Source: an uncultured bacterium (GTDB lineage Bacteria; Spirochaetota; Leptospiria; Leptospirales; Leptonemataceae). Taken from it: a DNA stretch of 64,000 bases. The stretch is from the NCBI GenBank assembly GCA_937928085.1, contig CALFVU010000008.1, forward strand, positions 124,001 to 188,000. Direction: 5' to 3'. The notes beneath the pieces were generated by a model, which was not told where the DNA came from, searched no databases, and saw only the letters and a list, made by a program, of their open reading frames with translations. The position numbers and the translations under genes are program-made. The first letter of the stretch is position 1, and the number at the start of each line of letters is the position of its first letter. Shown piece by piece: positions 25,312 to 34,249 of the stretch.

Positions 25312-26567
25312 AAATTTTCTATAATATCAAGATTTGACTTTACATAAGAAATTTCGCTTTCTAAAAGATAGTTTTTTAAAGAACTATAGAGCAAATACTT
25401 CTCTTCTTTAGAGAGAAAGTCTTTTATGGATGTTAAAGAATTCAAAATTATTTTGTAATTTTTTTTATTTAATAAATAAGCTATTGTATAGGTTAGCTCC
25501 AAATGTATTTCTTGATTTTTTTCTAAAGCTAAAAAGGGAATTAGTGATTCTAAATGATTTTCCAAGTTTAAATTTTGGATAGTTTTTAATGCTAAAATTT
25601 TAATTTTTAAATTTTCATTGTTTAATAAAAAAATTAAAGAATGATTGGGATCTCCTTGTTTTAATTCAGTTAAGGCAAAAATTCCTTCTTCAATTATTTC
25701 TAAATTATTTTCGACTAATAATTGTTTAGAGATAGAGTTTACAAAAGAATGATTCATAGTTTTTTTTGCAGATAATATTGAAGCTTTCCGAATTTTTGGA
25801 TTATCCGAAGAAATATATTGCTGAATAATATGGTAATAGTTACTCCATTTTTTAGTTCCAATTATATCTATGATTGCTATAATGATTTTTTCATCTGTTT
25901 CGTTATTGAGATTTTTTATGATTGCATAACTTTCACTTTCAAACTCAGAAAGGGAGTAAAAAGCATAAATTCTAACAATTTTATTCGGATGCTGAAGAAA
26001 TTCTCTTATAAGGGGGAGTAATCTTTCATTTGGTAAAAGCATAAGTAGTTCAAGAGCATAAATATTTAGAATTTCTTCATTCGATTTTAGATAATTGATT
26101 AATAAAGCATACATCATATCGCTTTGCATTGTCATAAGTGTTTGTGCAGCTTTCCATCGTATATCATAATCAGGATGTTTTATAAGTCTTATTAGTGCGG
26201 GAATTAAATAACTTTCTTTAAATTTCTTTATTAAGTGTATGCCTAATAAAAGATTCTCTTTAGATCTTTTTATGTTTAAATATTGATCAAGTACTACATA
26301 CCAATTTGGAAATATACTTTCTAGATCTTCTTCTAAAAGATCAAAAATTCTTAAGATCATTTTTGCTTCTTCTTCACTTTTTGTAAAGGGTAAATTAGAA
26401 AAACTAGGTTTTAACAAATGATATTGTTTGGTTTGATAATTAATCCACAAAGATATAACCCTTTCTTTATCTTGTTTTTTAGAAATAGAAACTTCTTGAA
26501 TATTGACAGGATATAAAAATTGAATCAGATTTAAAAAGCTAAAAAGAAAAATAAAAAATTGTTTCAT
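25308..26567 (-). CDS. Exported HEAT-repeat protein
   Basis: A 419-residue protein with a signal peptide (1-20). Residues from about 115 to 410 are a series of paired helices with HEAT/PBS-lyase-type repeats: LIPALIRLIKHPDYDIRWKAAQTL, LLPLIREFLQHPNKIVRIYAF and IIQQYISSDNPKIRKASILSA are clear units of about 30-35 residues. Such solenoids bind partner proteins; the signal peptide places it in the periplasm. The start abuts the stop of the TPR gene with no gap, and its stop overlaps the next start. It thus sits between a TPR protein and a membrane phosphatase, as a likely scaffold. Confidence 0.8.
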   Translation of the reverse strand: MKQFFIFLFSFLNLIQFLYPVNIQEVSISKKQDKERVISLWINYQTKQYHLLKPSFSNLPFTKSEEEAKMILRIFDLLEEDLESIFPNWYVVLDQYLNIKRSKENLLLGIHLIKKFKESYLIPALIRLIKHPDYDIRWKAAQTLMTMQSDMMYALLINYLKSNEEILNIYALELLMLLPNERLLPLIREFLQHPNKIVRIYAFYSLSEFESESYAIIKNLNNETDEKIIIAIIDIIGTKKWSNYYHIIQQYISSDNPKIRKASILSAKKTMNHSFVNSISKQLLVENNLEIIEEGIFALTELKQGDPNHSLIFLLNNENLKIKILALKTIQNLNLENHLESLIPFLALEKNQEIHLELTYTIAYLLNKKNYKIILNSLTSIKDFLSKEEKYLLYSSLKNYLLESEISYVKSNLDIIENL

Positions 26568-28598
26568 TTACTCCTCCATTTTGTTTAAGATTTTATTTTT
26601 ATAGCTAAGAGCTTCGTAATGAGCAGGGTCCCACTGCAATACCATTTGAAAAGCTTGTAAAGCTCTTTTATATTCTTTATTTTTGTAATATGCTACTCCC
26701 AAAACGAAATAAGCTTCTTTTAGCAAAGATGGGGAAAGCTCAGTATAAGTAAGAGGTAGTAATAATTCTATAGCGTTCTCTAGATCTCTAGAAGAAGAGG
26801 AAAGTATAAGGATTTTTCCTTTAGTAATCAAAGTTTTAGGATCTTTTGGATCTAATCGAATTGCTTTTTGTATCCAAGATTTTGCTGGCTCTAAATTTTG
26901 AATTTCTCTTGTAGAGATATAACAATCAGCTATTTGAATTGCAGATTCTTTTTTTTCTAAGACAGAAGAATCTTTAGATTCAAATACTTTATTAAAATAA
27001 CCAATTGCAGTTTCATAATCTTTTAAATTTTTATATAATTCCCCCATTTGAAAATAAATCATATTTGCATTTTTTTCTGTTAGATCAACTTTTTTAAGTT
27101 CTTTTAAAGCTAAATCAAAACTTCCTATGTTTTGATACGTTTTCGATAAAATGATATAAATCTTTGTTTTTTCTTCTGGAGTGATATAAGGTTTTTCTAA
27201 TGCTAATTTCCAAACTTCAATAGCTTTATCTTTTCGATTGCCATAAAAATAAGCTCTGCCTAATTCGTAATAAATATCGATTTTTGGATTAGCTTGTAAT
27301 TCTATTGCTTTTTTTAATACCATCACAGAGTCTGGATATCTTTCCATTTCTATGTAAATTCTACCTAATTCTAGTAATGCTAATTCTGTAGTTTCTCCTC
27401 CATCTGTACGATTTACAATTTTTCTATAAACTTCTGCTGCTTCTAAATATTGTTTTGAGTTTTTATAAAGTTCTCCTAATCGGAATAAACTTGGTAAATG
27501 ATCAGGATTATATTGAAGCGCTCTTTCGATTGTTTGTATAGCTAAATTTATTTCTTTTTGCTCTTCGAAAACATAAGATAATTTTTCGTATACCTCGGGA
27601 TCTGTTTTTCCTAATTGTATTGCTTTTTTAAAATATTCTTTTGCTAAAGCTTCTTCTTTTAAATTATAATAAATGACACCAATGTTGTAATAAATTTTTG
27701 AATTATCTGGTGCTAAGCCGGAGGCTTTTTTATAGTATTCCAAAGACTTTTCGTAACTTCCAAATTCATAATAGATTTGTGCTATTTGAGAAAGAACTAT
27801 AGGAGTTAAATGATGATAAGGAAATAGATCAAGAAAATTCTGAAATTCTACTAAAGCTTCCTGAGATTTGCCTTGTCTTAATAAAGAAACAGCTAAATTA
27901 TATCTTATAATTGGTTCTTGTGGTTCTTGTTGGGTTCCTTTGCGAAATTCTAATTCTGCTTCTTTCGCACCTTTTAAATTCATTAAGATATTACCGGTTA
28001 ATAACAAAACTAAAGAATTTTCAGGAGCTAATTTTTTAGCTTGTTGTGCATATTCGTAAGCGTCTTGTAAATTTCCTAAATGATATTCTGTAAGTGAAAG
28101 ATTTACTAGTGCAGGTAAATAATTTTGTTTATAGCGTAAAGCCATAGAAAAATAATGCTTAGCGTTAAGGTATTTTTCCAAATCTAATGAAAGAATTCCT
28201 AAATAAGTATATGCGATTGCTTTTTCGTGATTGTCTGTGCTATTATCAATAATGCCTAAAAAATGTTTTTCTGCTTTTGTCAGGAATCCTTCTTTATAAT
28301 ATTGTACACCTTTTTGAACTTGAGGAGTAAGATCTAAAACATCTGGATAATAGTACTTTTCTTTGATTGATAGATTTGTATCGAAATTAAGATTTTTTTT
28401 AGAACTATCTGAATCAATTTTATTTTTTTGAATATAATAATATATCCCACCTGCCAATACTATGAGGATTAAAATACTAATACCTGCTCCGATAATATAT
28501 GATAATATTTTATCTGGTTTCTTTTTTTGGTATAAATTGTCTGTATTTGATCCTAAATCATGCTCGGATTCCTCTAGCATGATTCTATTTTTTCCCAT
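26568..28598 (-). CDS. Membrane-anchored TPR protein
   Basis: A 676-residue protein with a 32-residue cytoplasmic head, one membrane helix (about 33-55) and then roughly 15 tetratricopeptide repeats to the C-terminus. Examples are FLTKAEKHFLGIIDNS, AYEYAQQAKKLAPENSL, SLEYYKKASGLAPDNSK and AIEVWKLALEKP. TPR arrays mediate protein-protein contact; here the array probably faces the periplasm. A good Shine-Dalgarno (GAGGA) lies 6 nt before the ATG, and nusB ends 39 nt upstream. It opens the run TPR, HEAT, exported protein, membrane PP2C, unknown, so it may be the organising protein of that module. Confidence 0.88.
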   Translation of the reverse strand: MGKNRIMLEESEHDLGSNTDNLYQKKKPDKILSYIIGAGISILILIVLAGGIYYYIQKNKIDSDSSKKNLNFDTNLSIKEKYYYPDVLDLTPQVQKGVQYYKEGFLTKAEKHFLGIIDNSTDNHEKAIAYTYLGILSLDLEKYLNAKHYFSMALRYKQNYLPALVNLSLTEYHLGNLQDAYEYAQQAKKLAPENSLVLLLTGNILMNLKGAKEAELEFRKGTQQEPQEPIIRYNLAVSLLRQGKSQEALVEFQNFLDLFPYHHLTPIVLSQIAQIYYEFGSYEKSLEYYKKASGLAPDNSKIYYNIGVIYYNLKEEALAKEYFKKAIQLGKTDPEVYEKLSYVFEEQKEINLAIQTIERALQYNPDHLPSLFRLGELYKNSKQYLEAAEVYRKIVNRTDGGETTELALLELGRIYIEMERYPDSVMVLKKAIELQANPKIDIYYELGRAYFYGNRKDKAIEVWKLALEKPYITPEEKTKIYIILSKTYQNIGSFDLALKELKKVDLTEKNANMIYFQMGELYKNLKDYETAIGYFNKVFESKDSSVLEKKESAIQIADCYISTREIQNLEPAKSWIQKAIRLDPKDPKTLITKGKILILSSSSRDLENAIELLLPLTYTELSPSLLKEAYFVLGVAYYKNKEYKRALQAFQMVLQWDPAHYEALSYKNKILNKMEE

Positions 28599-28637
28599 TG
28601 TATTCCTCTTTATTTTATATCGTTATGTTTATATGTT

Positions 28638-29120
28638 TTACAGTAGATTTTCTTTTTGTAAATCTTTTAAATGTTGATAAATTTTATCTAAAATTGCATT
28701 CACAAATTTAACTGCTTGATCAGAATCATATTTTCGGGTTAAAGTACAGTAGGTATCGATAATAATAGGAGCGGGAAATTCAGCTTTTAAAATTTCATAT
28801 GTTCCCATTCTTAAGATGCATTTGACTACATTTGATAAAGTCCGTATGTCTTTTTTACTATAAGATTGAATTACAGAATCAAGATCATTTTCTAATTCTG
28901 TAACTCCTTCGATAATATCTTTTATTAAATATAATTCTTCTTCTCCTAATTTACTATGTATCCATTTTAAATCTAATATATTTTGGAGTTGATGTCCGCC
29001 GACTTCGATTTGAAAAATACCTTGAAATGCTATTTCTCTTGCATTAAAATTGGGGTGATGGCTATTTGTTTTTTTTTGTAGTCTTGGTCTTGCTTTTAAT
29101 CGAATGATAATTTTTTTCAT
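28638..29120 (-). CDS. nusB: Transcription antitermination factor NusB
   Basis: A 160-residue RNA-binding protein that acts with NusE (S10) in rRNA antitermination. The first 24 residues are a basic extension; the NusB fold follows, with NAREIAFQGIFQIEVGG at about 25-41 and the conserved C-terminal segment ILRMGTYEIL, then PAPIIIDTYCTLTRKY and FVNAILDKIY. Its start overlaps the stop of ribH (ATGA). The ribH-nusB pair is a common bacterial arrangement. Confidence 0.95.
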   Translation of the reverse strand: MKKIIIRLKARPRLQKKTNSHHPNFNAREIAFQGIFQIEVGGHQLQNILDLKWIHSKLGEEELYLIKDIIEGVTELENDLDSVIQSYSKKDIRTLSNVVKCILRMGTYEILKAEFPAPIIIDTYCTLTRKYDSDQAVKFVNAILDKIYQHLKDLQKENLL

Positions 29121-29593
29121 TTGATGTTTTGAATTTGATGATAAAGATCACACATTTCAATTAAAGATAATGCACCATCATATCCTTTATTCCCCATTTT
29201 TGTTCCTGCTCTTTCTATTGCCTGTTCTATTGTATCTGTGGTAAGTACAGAAAAGATGATAGGGATATTTGCATCCAGGGCTACTTTAGAAATTTGAGAT
29301 GCGGTTTGACTTGCAACATATTCATAATGATCCGTTGAACCTCTAATAATGCAACCAATACAAAGTATTCCATGATATTTTTGGGTTAAAGCAATTTTTT
29401 TAGCGGTAGATCCCAATTCAAAAGAGCCGCTAACATAAAATATATCAATATTTGAATCGAAAACACCACATTTTTTAAAGCCAGAAATTGCACCTTCTTT
29501 TAATTTTTCGGTGATCAAATCATTCCATCGAGAAACTATGATTGCATATCGATATTGATTTGCATTTAAAATAGAACCTTCGTAGATTTTCAT
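29117..29593 (-). CDS. ribH: 6,7-dimethyl-8-ribityllumazine synthase
   Basis: Condenses dihydroxybutanone phosphate with the ribitylaminouracil in riboflavin synthesis. At 158 residues it has the normal length. Key segments are SRWN near 20, the substrate loop VSGSFELG (about 54-61), GCIIRGSTDHYEYVA with the catalytic histidine, and AGTKMGNKGYDGA near the C-terminus. It overlaps nusB downstream and the VKOR-DsbA gene upstream by 4 nt each, so all three are coupled. No other riboflavin gene lies in the window. Confidence 0.97.
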   Translation of the reverse strand: MKIYEGSILNANQYRYAIIVSRWNDLITEKLKEGAISGFKKCGVFDSNIDIFYVSGSFELGSTAKKIALTQKYHGILCIGCIIRGSTDHYEYVASQTASQISKVALDANIPIIFSVLTTDTIEQAIERAGTKMGNKGYDGALSLIEMCDLYHQIQNIK

Positions 29594-30870
29594 TTTTTTA
29601 CCCGATTCTGCATTCTTTCTTTAAATTCTTCGAAAGCTTTTTCACCTTCATATTCATAGACAAGAGCATCAAGAAGATGAAAAAAATATGTTTCATCAGG
29701 TGTTCCCTGAAATACGAATCGATTATTAATGACCAAAGTAGGAGTAGAATTTATACCAATACTTTTGGCATCTTTTACATCCCGATTGATTCTTATCTGA
29801 GAAATAGGACTTGTCATACAAGAAAATAATTGCTTCCATGGGATGTTTGAATTTTTACTAATTCTTTCAAGTTGTTCCAAATCTATAGGCAGTTGCTGTT
29901 CTTGTAAAGAAAAAATTCCATGATAAAATTCAGCAAACTGAGGATATTCTCCAGCGCATACGGCAGCTTGGGCTCCATTGCATCGCCAATCTCCATAAGG
30001 TTTACGAGGAGGAGAACTAATATCAGGATTACAGGTTGAATCTAATGGGAATTGACGATAAAAAATTACAATGCGATCAGGCCATCTATCCATAGCTTTT
30101 TTTAATATATATGTTGTATGTAAACAATGGGGACATAAAAAATCTGCAAATTTATGAATTACAATATAGCCTTTAGGATTTCCTTCGTAAGTTTTTAAAT
30201 CTCTTACATCTAAGTTTACTTTTGTTAAAGCATTAAAATCTTTTAAATATTCTTCTATTTTTTCTTTAGGAATTAAATCATCTTTATTTACAGTTTGGGA
30301 TTTTGAACTTCCCGTAATATAATATACACCCATAATTAGATTTGCAATGATAAATGAAAATCCTAAAGTAACAAAACCATTTTTAAGAATTAAAATCAGG
30401 TTTTGATCAGGTTTGTTTCTGTTTTTTAATACTATAGAAACAAAAAATAAAGAAATTGTAATAAAATACGTATAAACGCATAAAATACAAGGAACAATTA
30501 AATAGTTGAAATTTATGTATGCTAATAAACCATCAAATATTAATCCAAAAATTGTAGAATAGTATAATAACAAAATTCGCGGATAATTTGATGATGTATC
30601 TGATTTTTCTTTTAAAAAAGAATAAAAAAAAAGCAAAAATAAAAACAAGTAATAAATTAAACCAAAATAAGCAATAGGTATATTAAAAATTTTTGAATAA
30701 CTACTTTGACCTAATTCTTTACAACCATCAATTCCTTCAATAGAACAACCTAATGCAGAAGTACATATTTCTGGAAAAGAATGTTTGCAAACGAGAATTG
30801 TAGAAAGAATAATTCCTAAACTACTAATCATACTTCCAACGAGAAAATAAATTTTGTTTTTTTTACTCAT
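29590..30870 (-). CDS. VKOR-DsbA fusion, membrane disulfide-bond-forming protein
   Basis: A 426-residue fusion of an integral-membrane VKOR domain (about 1-190) with a periplasmic DsbA-like thioredoxin domain (about 230-400). The VKOR part has loop cysteines (C36, C42, C50 in GCSIEGIDGC), a conserved Ser (SSYSKIFNIPIAYFG) and the CxxC centre CILC at 128-131. The DsbA part has CPHC at 246-249 and a TPTLVINNR cis-Pro loop. Such fusions oxidise periplasmic thiols and pass electrons to quinone without a separate DsbB; an extra pair of cysteines (about 279 and 296) in the DsbA insert may form a structural disulfide. The ATG at 30870 is chosen over TTG at 30879. It overlaps ribH by 4 nt. Confidence 0.88.
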   Translation of the reverse strand: MSKKNKIYFLVGSMISSLGIILSTILVCKHSFPEICTSALGCSIEGIDGCKELGQSSYSKIFNIPIAYFGLIYYLFLFLLFFYSFLKEKSDTSSNYPRILLLYYSTIFGLIFDGLLAYINFNYLIVPCILCVYTYFITISLFFVSIVLKNRNKPDQNLILILKNGFVTLGFSFIIANLIMGVYYITGSSKSQTVNKDDLIPKEKIEEYLKDFNALTKVNLDVRDLKTYEGNPKGYIVIHKFADFLCPHCLHTTYILKKAMDRWPDRIVIFYRQFPLDSTCNPDISSPPRKPYGDWRCNGAQAAVCAGEYPQFAEFYHGIFSLQEQQLPIDLEQLERISKNSNIPWKQLFSCMTSPISQIRINRDVKDAKSIGINSTPTLVINNRFVFQGTPDETYFFHLLDALVYEYEGEKAFEEFKERMQNRVKK

Positions 30871-30984
30871 AAAATACAAAGTAATTTTTTGATTTATGTA
30901 TGAAAAGCAAAATATTTATAATAAATTTTTCTTTGTTATTAGAACTCTTTTAATGATCTAAAATTTTTACCTTAAAAGTCCAGT

Positions 30985-31644
30985 TTATATAAGGCGAAGT
31001 AAAGGTTCAAGATTCCTAAATTTTTTTATATAATAATTTGGCTTTTGTTCTTTTATGTATCCATATCCATACATTGCAAAAATTGATACAATATTTGCAG
31101 TTTTTGCACATTCAATATCGGTATAATGATCACCAATAATAACAATCTCATTATTTTTTAGATTCCATTCTTGTAAGATTTTATAAATTCCCTCAGGACT
31201 CGGTTTTTTATATTTTGGATGATCACCTGTAATAACAAAAGAAAAAAAAGTATCGATTTGTAAATGTTTTAAAATTTTTTTTGTAAAATATTCTGATTTA
31301 TTTGTCAAAATAGCAAAACGATACACATTCTTATGTTTATTTAAAAATTCTTCTACTCCATCAAAAAGAACTGTTTTATTGATTGCATTATCTTTGTAAT
31401 GCTCAAAAAAAATTTGATAACATTGTTGTATTTTTTCTTTATCTTTGCTATTTTTATCTTCGCTATTCGATAATACAGCTTTTTCTATTAAAGAAAACAT
31501 TCCTTCTCCTACAAATTTTTTTACTTGATTGGGTTCATAAGGTTCAAGATTAACTTTTTTTAAAGCATAGTTTAAACTATCTGTTAAGTCATAGATTGAA
31601 TCGATAATGGTTCCATCTAAATCAAACACTAAAGCTTGAATCAT
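30985..31644 (-). CDS. gph: HAD-superfamily phosphatase, phosphoglycolate phosphatase-like
   Basis: A 219-residue cytoplasmic haloacid-dehalogenase phosphatase. Motif I is DLDGT at 8-12, with Asp8 the nucleophile and Asp10 the acid. The cap domain follows; motif II is ILTNKS, motif III includes KKPSPEG, and motif IV is IIGDHYTDIECAK. The cap and sizes resemble Gph and PpaX, which act on 2-phosphoglycolate or pyrophosphate; the substrate is uncertain. Its start overlaps the stop of bioB by 4 nt (ATGA). A gap of 114 nt separates its end from the VKOR-DsbA start. Confidence 0.82.
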   Translation of the reverse strand: MIQALVFDLDGTIIDSIYDLTDSLNYALKKVNLEPYEPNQVKKFVGEGMFSLIEKAVLSNSEDKNSKDKEKIQQCYQIFFEHYKDNAINKTVLFDGVEEFLNKHKNVYRFAILTNKSEYFTKKILKHLQIDTFFSFVITGDHPKYKKPSPEGIYKILQEWNLKNNEIVIIGDHYTDIECAKTANIVSIFAMYGYGYIKEQKPNYYIKKFRNLEPLLRLI

Positions 31645-32750
31645 AATTTTAAAAAAGGTCTTAATTCTTTTATACTTTTTAGTTCAAGGCTTTCTTCATA
31701 AGAAAGATTTTGCTTTTCTAGTTCATTTAATAAAGATTGAATTTGATTTTCTGAACTTGGATCTAATTGAAAACCATTTTGATAAATCATACTTATTGTG
31801 CTATTTAAATCAGAGCCTTTTACATTCAAGTATCCAGAAACAAAAAGAGAATTACTAACTTTTAAAGCTAAAGGTTGCTTATCTTTTATATAAAGTTCAC
31901 GTCCTGCTGCCATTCTGATCTCTGCTTTAGGATTAATGAAACGAAACAAAGCAAGAATTTTTAAACATTCTTTGGAAGATAAAGTACGAAAATTTTGAAC
32001 CGAATGACCAGGGACGGGTATAAAAAAATTGATGGGAATCGATTCAGTTCTAAATCGGTTTAATTCAAAAGCAACATCGATTAAATCTTCAATTGATTCT
32101 CCCATGCCAGCTATTACGCCACTACATAAACCGATTTTCTCTCGAGATAAAAATTCTAAAGTTTGAACTCTATCTTTATATGTATGTGTGGTCGTTATAC
32201 GTTCATAATAATTTTCGGATGTATTTAAGTTGTGATTATACCTGTCTAATCCAGCATTTTTTAAAATTTTGCTAACTTCCGGATCTTGGATTATCCCAGC
32301 ACTCAAACAAACTTTAATGTTGATATCATGAATAATTTTTTTGATAATTTCTGCATAACGAATTGCTAATTTTTGATTTGTTCCTCTTCCTGAAGCGACT
32401 AAACAATATCTATAAGCTCCTTGTTTTTTAGCTAATTCTGCTTCTTTTAAAATTTCTTCTTCAGATTTATAATTATATGTCGGGATTTCGTTTGAAACTG
32501 AGGTTTTTCTTTGTATACAATAACCGCAATCTTCTCCACAATTACCATTTCGAATATTGTTTAAGATATGTACAAAAACAAAATTATGAAAATAAAATTT
32601 TCGTATCGGTTCTGCTAATTGAATCAAACTCTCTTCATCTATCGAATATAGTTGTAGAGCTTCTTCACGACTAATTAAGCTATCATTTTTTTCGGGTTCA
32701 TTTTGAATTCGATTCCTAATACGTTGTTCAATTTCTTTTAGTAAATTCAT
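31641..32750 (-). CDS. bioB: Biotin synthase
   Basis: A radical-SAM enzyme that inserts sulfur into dethiobiotin. The Fe4S4 motif is C71-x3-C75-x2-C78 (CGEDCGYC). Further landmarks are NHNLNTSENYYE-type sequence in the second half of the barrel (RYNHNLNTSE) and GLCSGVIAGMGES, which agree with BioB rather than with other radical-SAM proteins. The 369-residue length is slightly above the average of about 330-350, with an N-terminal extension. It leads a two-gene unit with gph. No bioA, D or F is in the window. Confidence 0.95.
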   Translation of the reverse strand: MNLLKEIEQRIRNRIQNEPEKNDSLISREEALQLYSIDEESLIQLAEPIRKFYFHNFVFVHILNNIRNGNCGEDCGYCIQRKTSVSNEIPTYNYKSEEEILKEAELAKKQGAYRYCLVASGRGTNQKLAIRYAEIIKKIIHDINIKVCLSAGIIQDPEVSKILKNAGLDRYNHNLNTSENYYERITTTHTYKDRVQTLEFLSREKIGLCSGVIAGMGESIEDLIDVAFELNRFRTESIPINFFIPVPGHSVQNFRTLSSKECLKILALFRFINPKAEIRMAAGRELYIKDKQPLALKVSNSLFVSGYLNVKGSDLNSTISMIYQNGFQLDPSSENQIQSLLNELEKQNLSYEESLELKSIKELRPFLKL

Positions 32751-32826
32751 ATTATGATTTCCATTTTTTTATTGATATTTTAAATTAAAAGAAAATTATT
32801 TAAAATTATGAGTTTATAACTAAATT

Positions 32827-34182
32827 TTATTTTTTTCTTAAAAGTATACAACTTTCCCAATGATCAGTTTGGGGAAAGGGATCTCCAAACAGAATCCACA
32901 CAGTATCGTAAAATTCTTTTAATATTTCTAATTCTAAGAATTGTTTAGCTGGATTACAAGAAACATATAAAATCCATTCAATTTTTTTTAAATTCGAAAG
33001 GATCCAATCTATAACAGATTTTGATAAACCAGAACGTGGAGGATCTAAAATTAAAAACGTATGGTTATGTAGATAAATATTAAATCTTTTTGATAAATCC
33101 AATACTTTAAAGTTTATGAATGCAAGCTTTTGTTTATTAGGGATGTTGTCATTTGCGTTTTTTTCTGCATAATAAATTGATGTTTTAGTCAATTCGTATC
33201 CAGAAATCGATTTTATATTTTCAGGAAATCTTTTATAAAAATAAATACTAAAAACACCCACACCACAAAATAAATCTACTAAATGATATTGATTGTTTAT
33301 AAAATTATTTTGATTTGATAAAAATTTTGCTGTTTTAGCCATCATGATTTCTATAACTTTAGGGTTAGGTTGAAAAAATCCCTCGGGTGGAACTTTAAGT
33401 CGAAGATCATCAAAAGAAAAATCTAAAAATTTATTTCCATAAATCACAAAATTCTCTTGTGTGTTTGATACTTCTGATTGCAAAGACGAATAGCATTCAT
33501 ATAAAGAAAAAACAACTAAATTTTTTTTTAGTTCAGAAAGAAATTCATTGATAAAATTAAAATATAATGTATTTTTTCTTTCTTTAACAATAGTAAGTAT
33601 GATTCCAATTTGATTAGCACTTCGAATAGTTATATATTTTATAATACCTTGATTTGTATTTCGGTCAAAACCTATTTCAAATTTTTTTAAAAGATTTTTA
33701 AAAATTTCTAAAACTTGATTTGCTAACTGTGTTTGAATTTTACATTCTTTAATATCTACAATTTCAGAATAAGAATTTTTTTTTCGTAAGCCCACATTGT
33801 TTTGATTTACAACAAAGTCCATTCGATTTCTATAAAAATAAAGAGTTTCAGGAAGTACTTGCTCTATTTTTAAATTAGGAAATAACACTTCGTATTTTTC
33901 TTTTAAGATTTGAGTTTTATATATCCATTGATATTCATATTTAATATGTTGGCCTTTACATCCTCCACATTCTCCGAAATAAGGGCATAAAGGGGTTTGA
34001 TAAATTTCACTTAATTGATTTTTTCTTTCTATTTTGATGGGAACTATCTGTTTTCTTTTGACGATAAAAGTAACTTCGTCATTGGGCAACACATAAGGAA
34101 TCAAATACTCTTTATGTTGTATTTTGATTAAACCTTCAAGATTAGGTAAAATTTTCTCTACACTTCCATTTTTTATTTTCAT
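32827..34182 (-). CDS. rlmD: 23S rRNA (uracil-5-)-methyltransferase, RlmD/RumA family
   Basis: A SAM-dependent methyltransferase of the TrmA/RlmD/RlmC family. With the ATG at 34182 it has 451 residues. An N-terminal TRAM-like region is followed by an iron-sulfur motif, Cys66-x5-Cys72-x2-Cys75 (CPYFGECGGC), and a further Cys in VDIKECKIQ near 148. The C-terminal Rossmann part has LVDLFCGVGVFSIYF, ILDPPRSGL and the catalytic YVSCNP. This architecture fits RlmD (m5U1939) best, though the exact uridine cannot be known. A TTG at 34197 is an alternative start. It diverges from the repeat protein at 34250, with a 67-bp gap. Confidence 0.9.
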   Translation of the reverse strand: MKIKNGSVEKILPNLEGLIKIQHKEYLIPYVLPNDEVTFIVKRKQIVPIKIERKNQLSEIYQTPLCPYFGECGGCKGQHIKYEYQWIYKTQILKEKYEVLFPNLKIEQVLPETLYFYRNRMDFVVNQNNVGLRKKNSYSEIVDIKECKIQTQLANQVLEIFKNLLKKFEIGFDRNTNQGIIKYITIRSANQIGIILTIVKERKNTLYFNFINEFLSELKKNLVVFSLYECYSSLQSEVSNTQENFVIYGNKFLDFSFDDLRLKVPPEGFFQPNPKVIEIMMAKTAKFLSNQNNFINNQYHLVDLFCGVGVFSIYFYKRFPENIKSISGYELTKTSIYYAEKNANDNIPNKQKLAFINFKVLDLSKRFNIYLHNHTFLILDPPRSGLSKSVIDWILSNLKKIEWILYVSCNPAKQFLELEILKEFYDTVWILFGDPFPQTDHWESCILLRKK

Positions 34183-34207
34183 TTTTAATGTTGACAAAAT
34201 TTACTTT

Positions 34208-34235
34208 TTTTACAAATTTTGTCGATGGGTACAAT
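34208..34235 (+). promoter_or_regulatory. Putative promoter of the repeat-protein gene
   Basis: TTTTAC (34208-34213), 16 nt, then TACAAT (34230-34235), 14 nt before the ATG at 34250. The -10 box is good, the -35 box weak. No ribosome binding site is visible. Confidence 0.35.
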
Positions 34236-34249
34236 TAGTCATTAAAATT

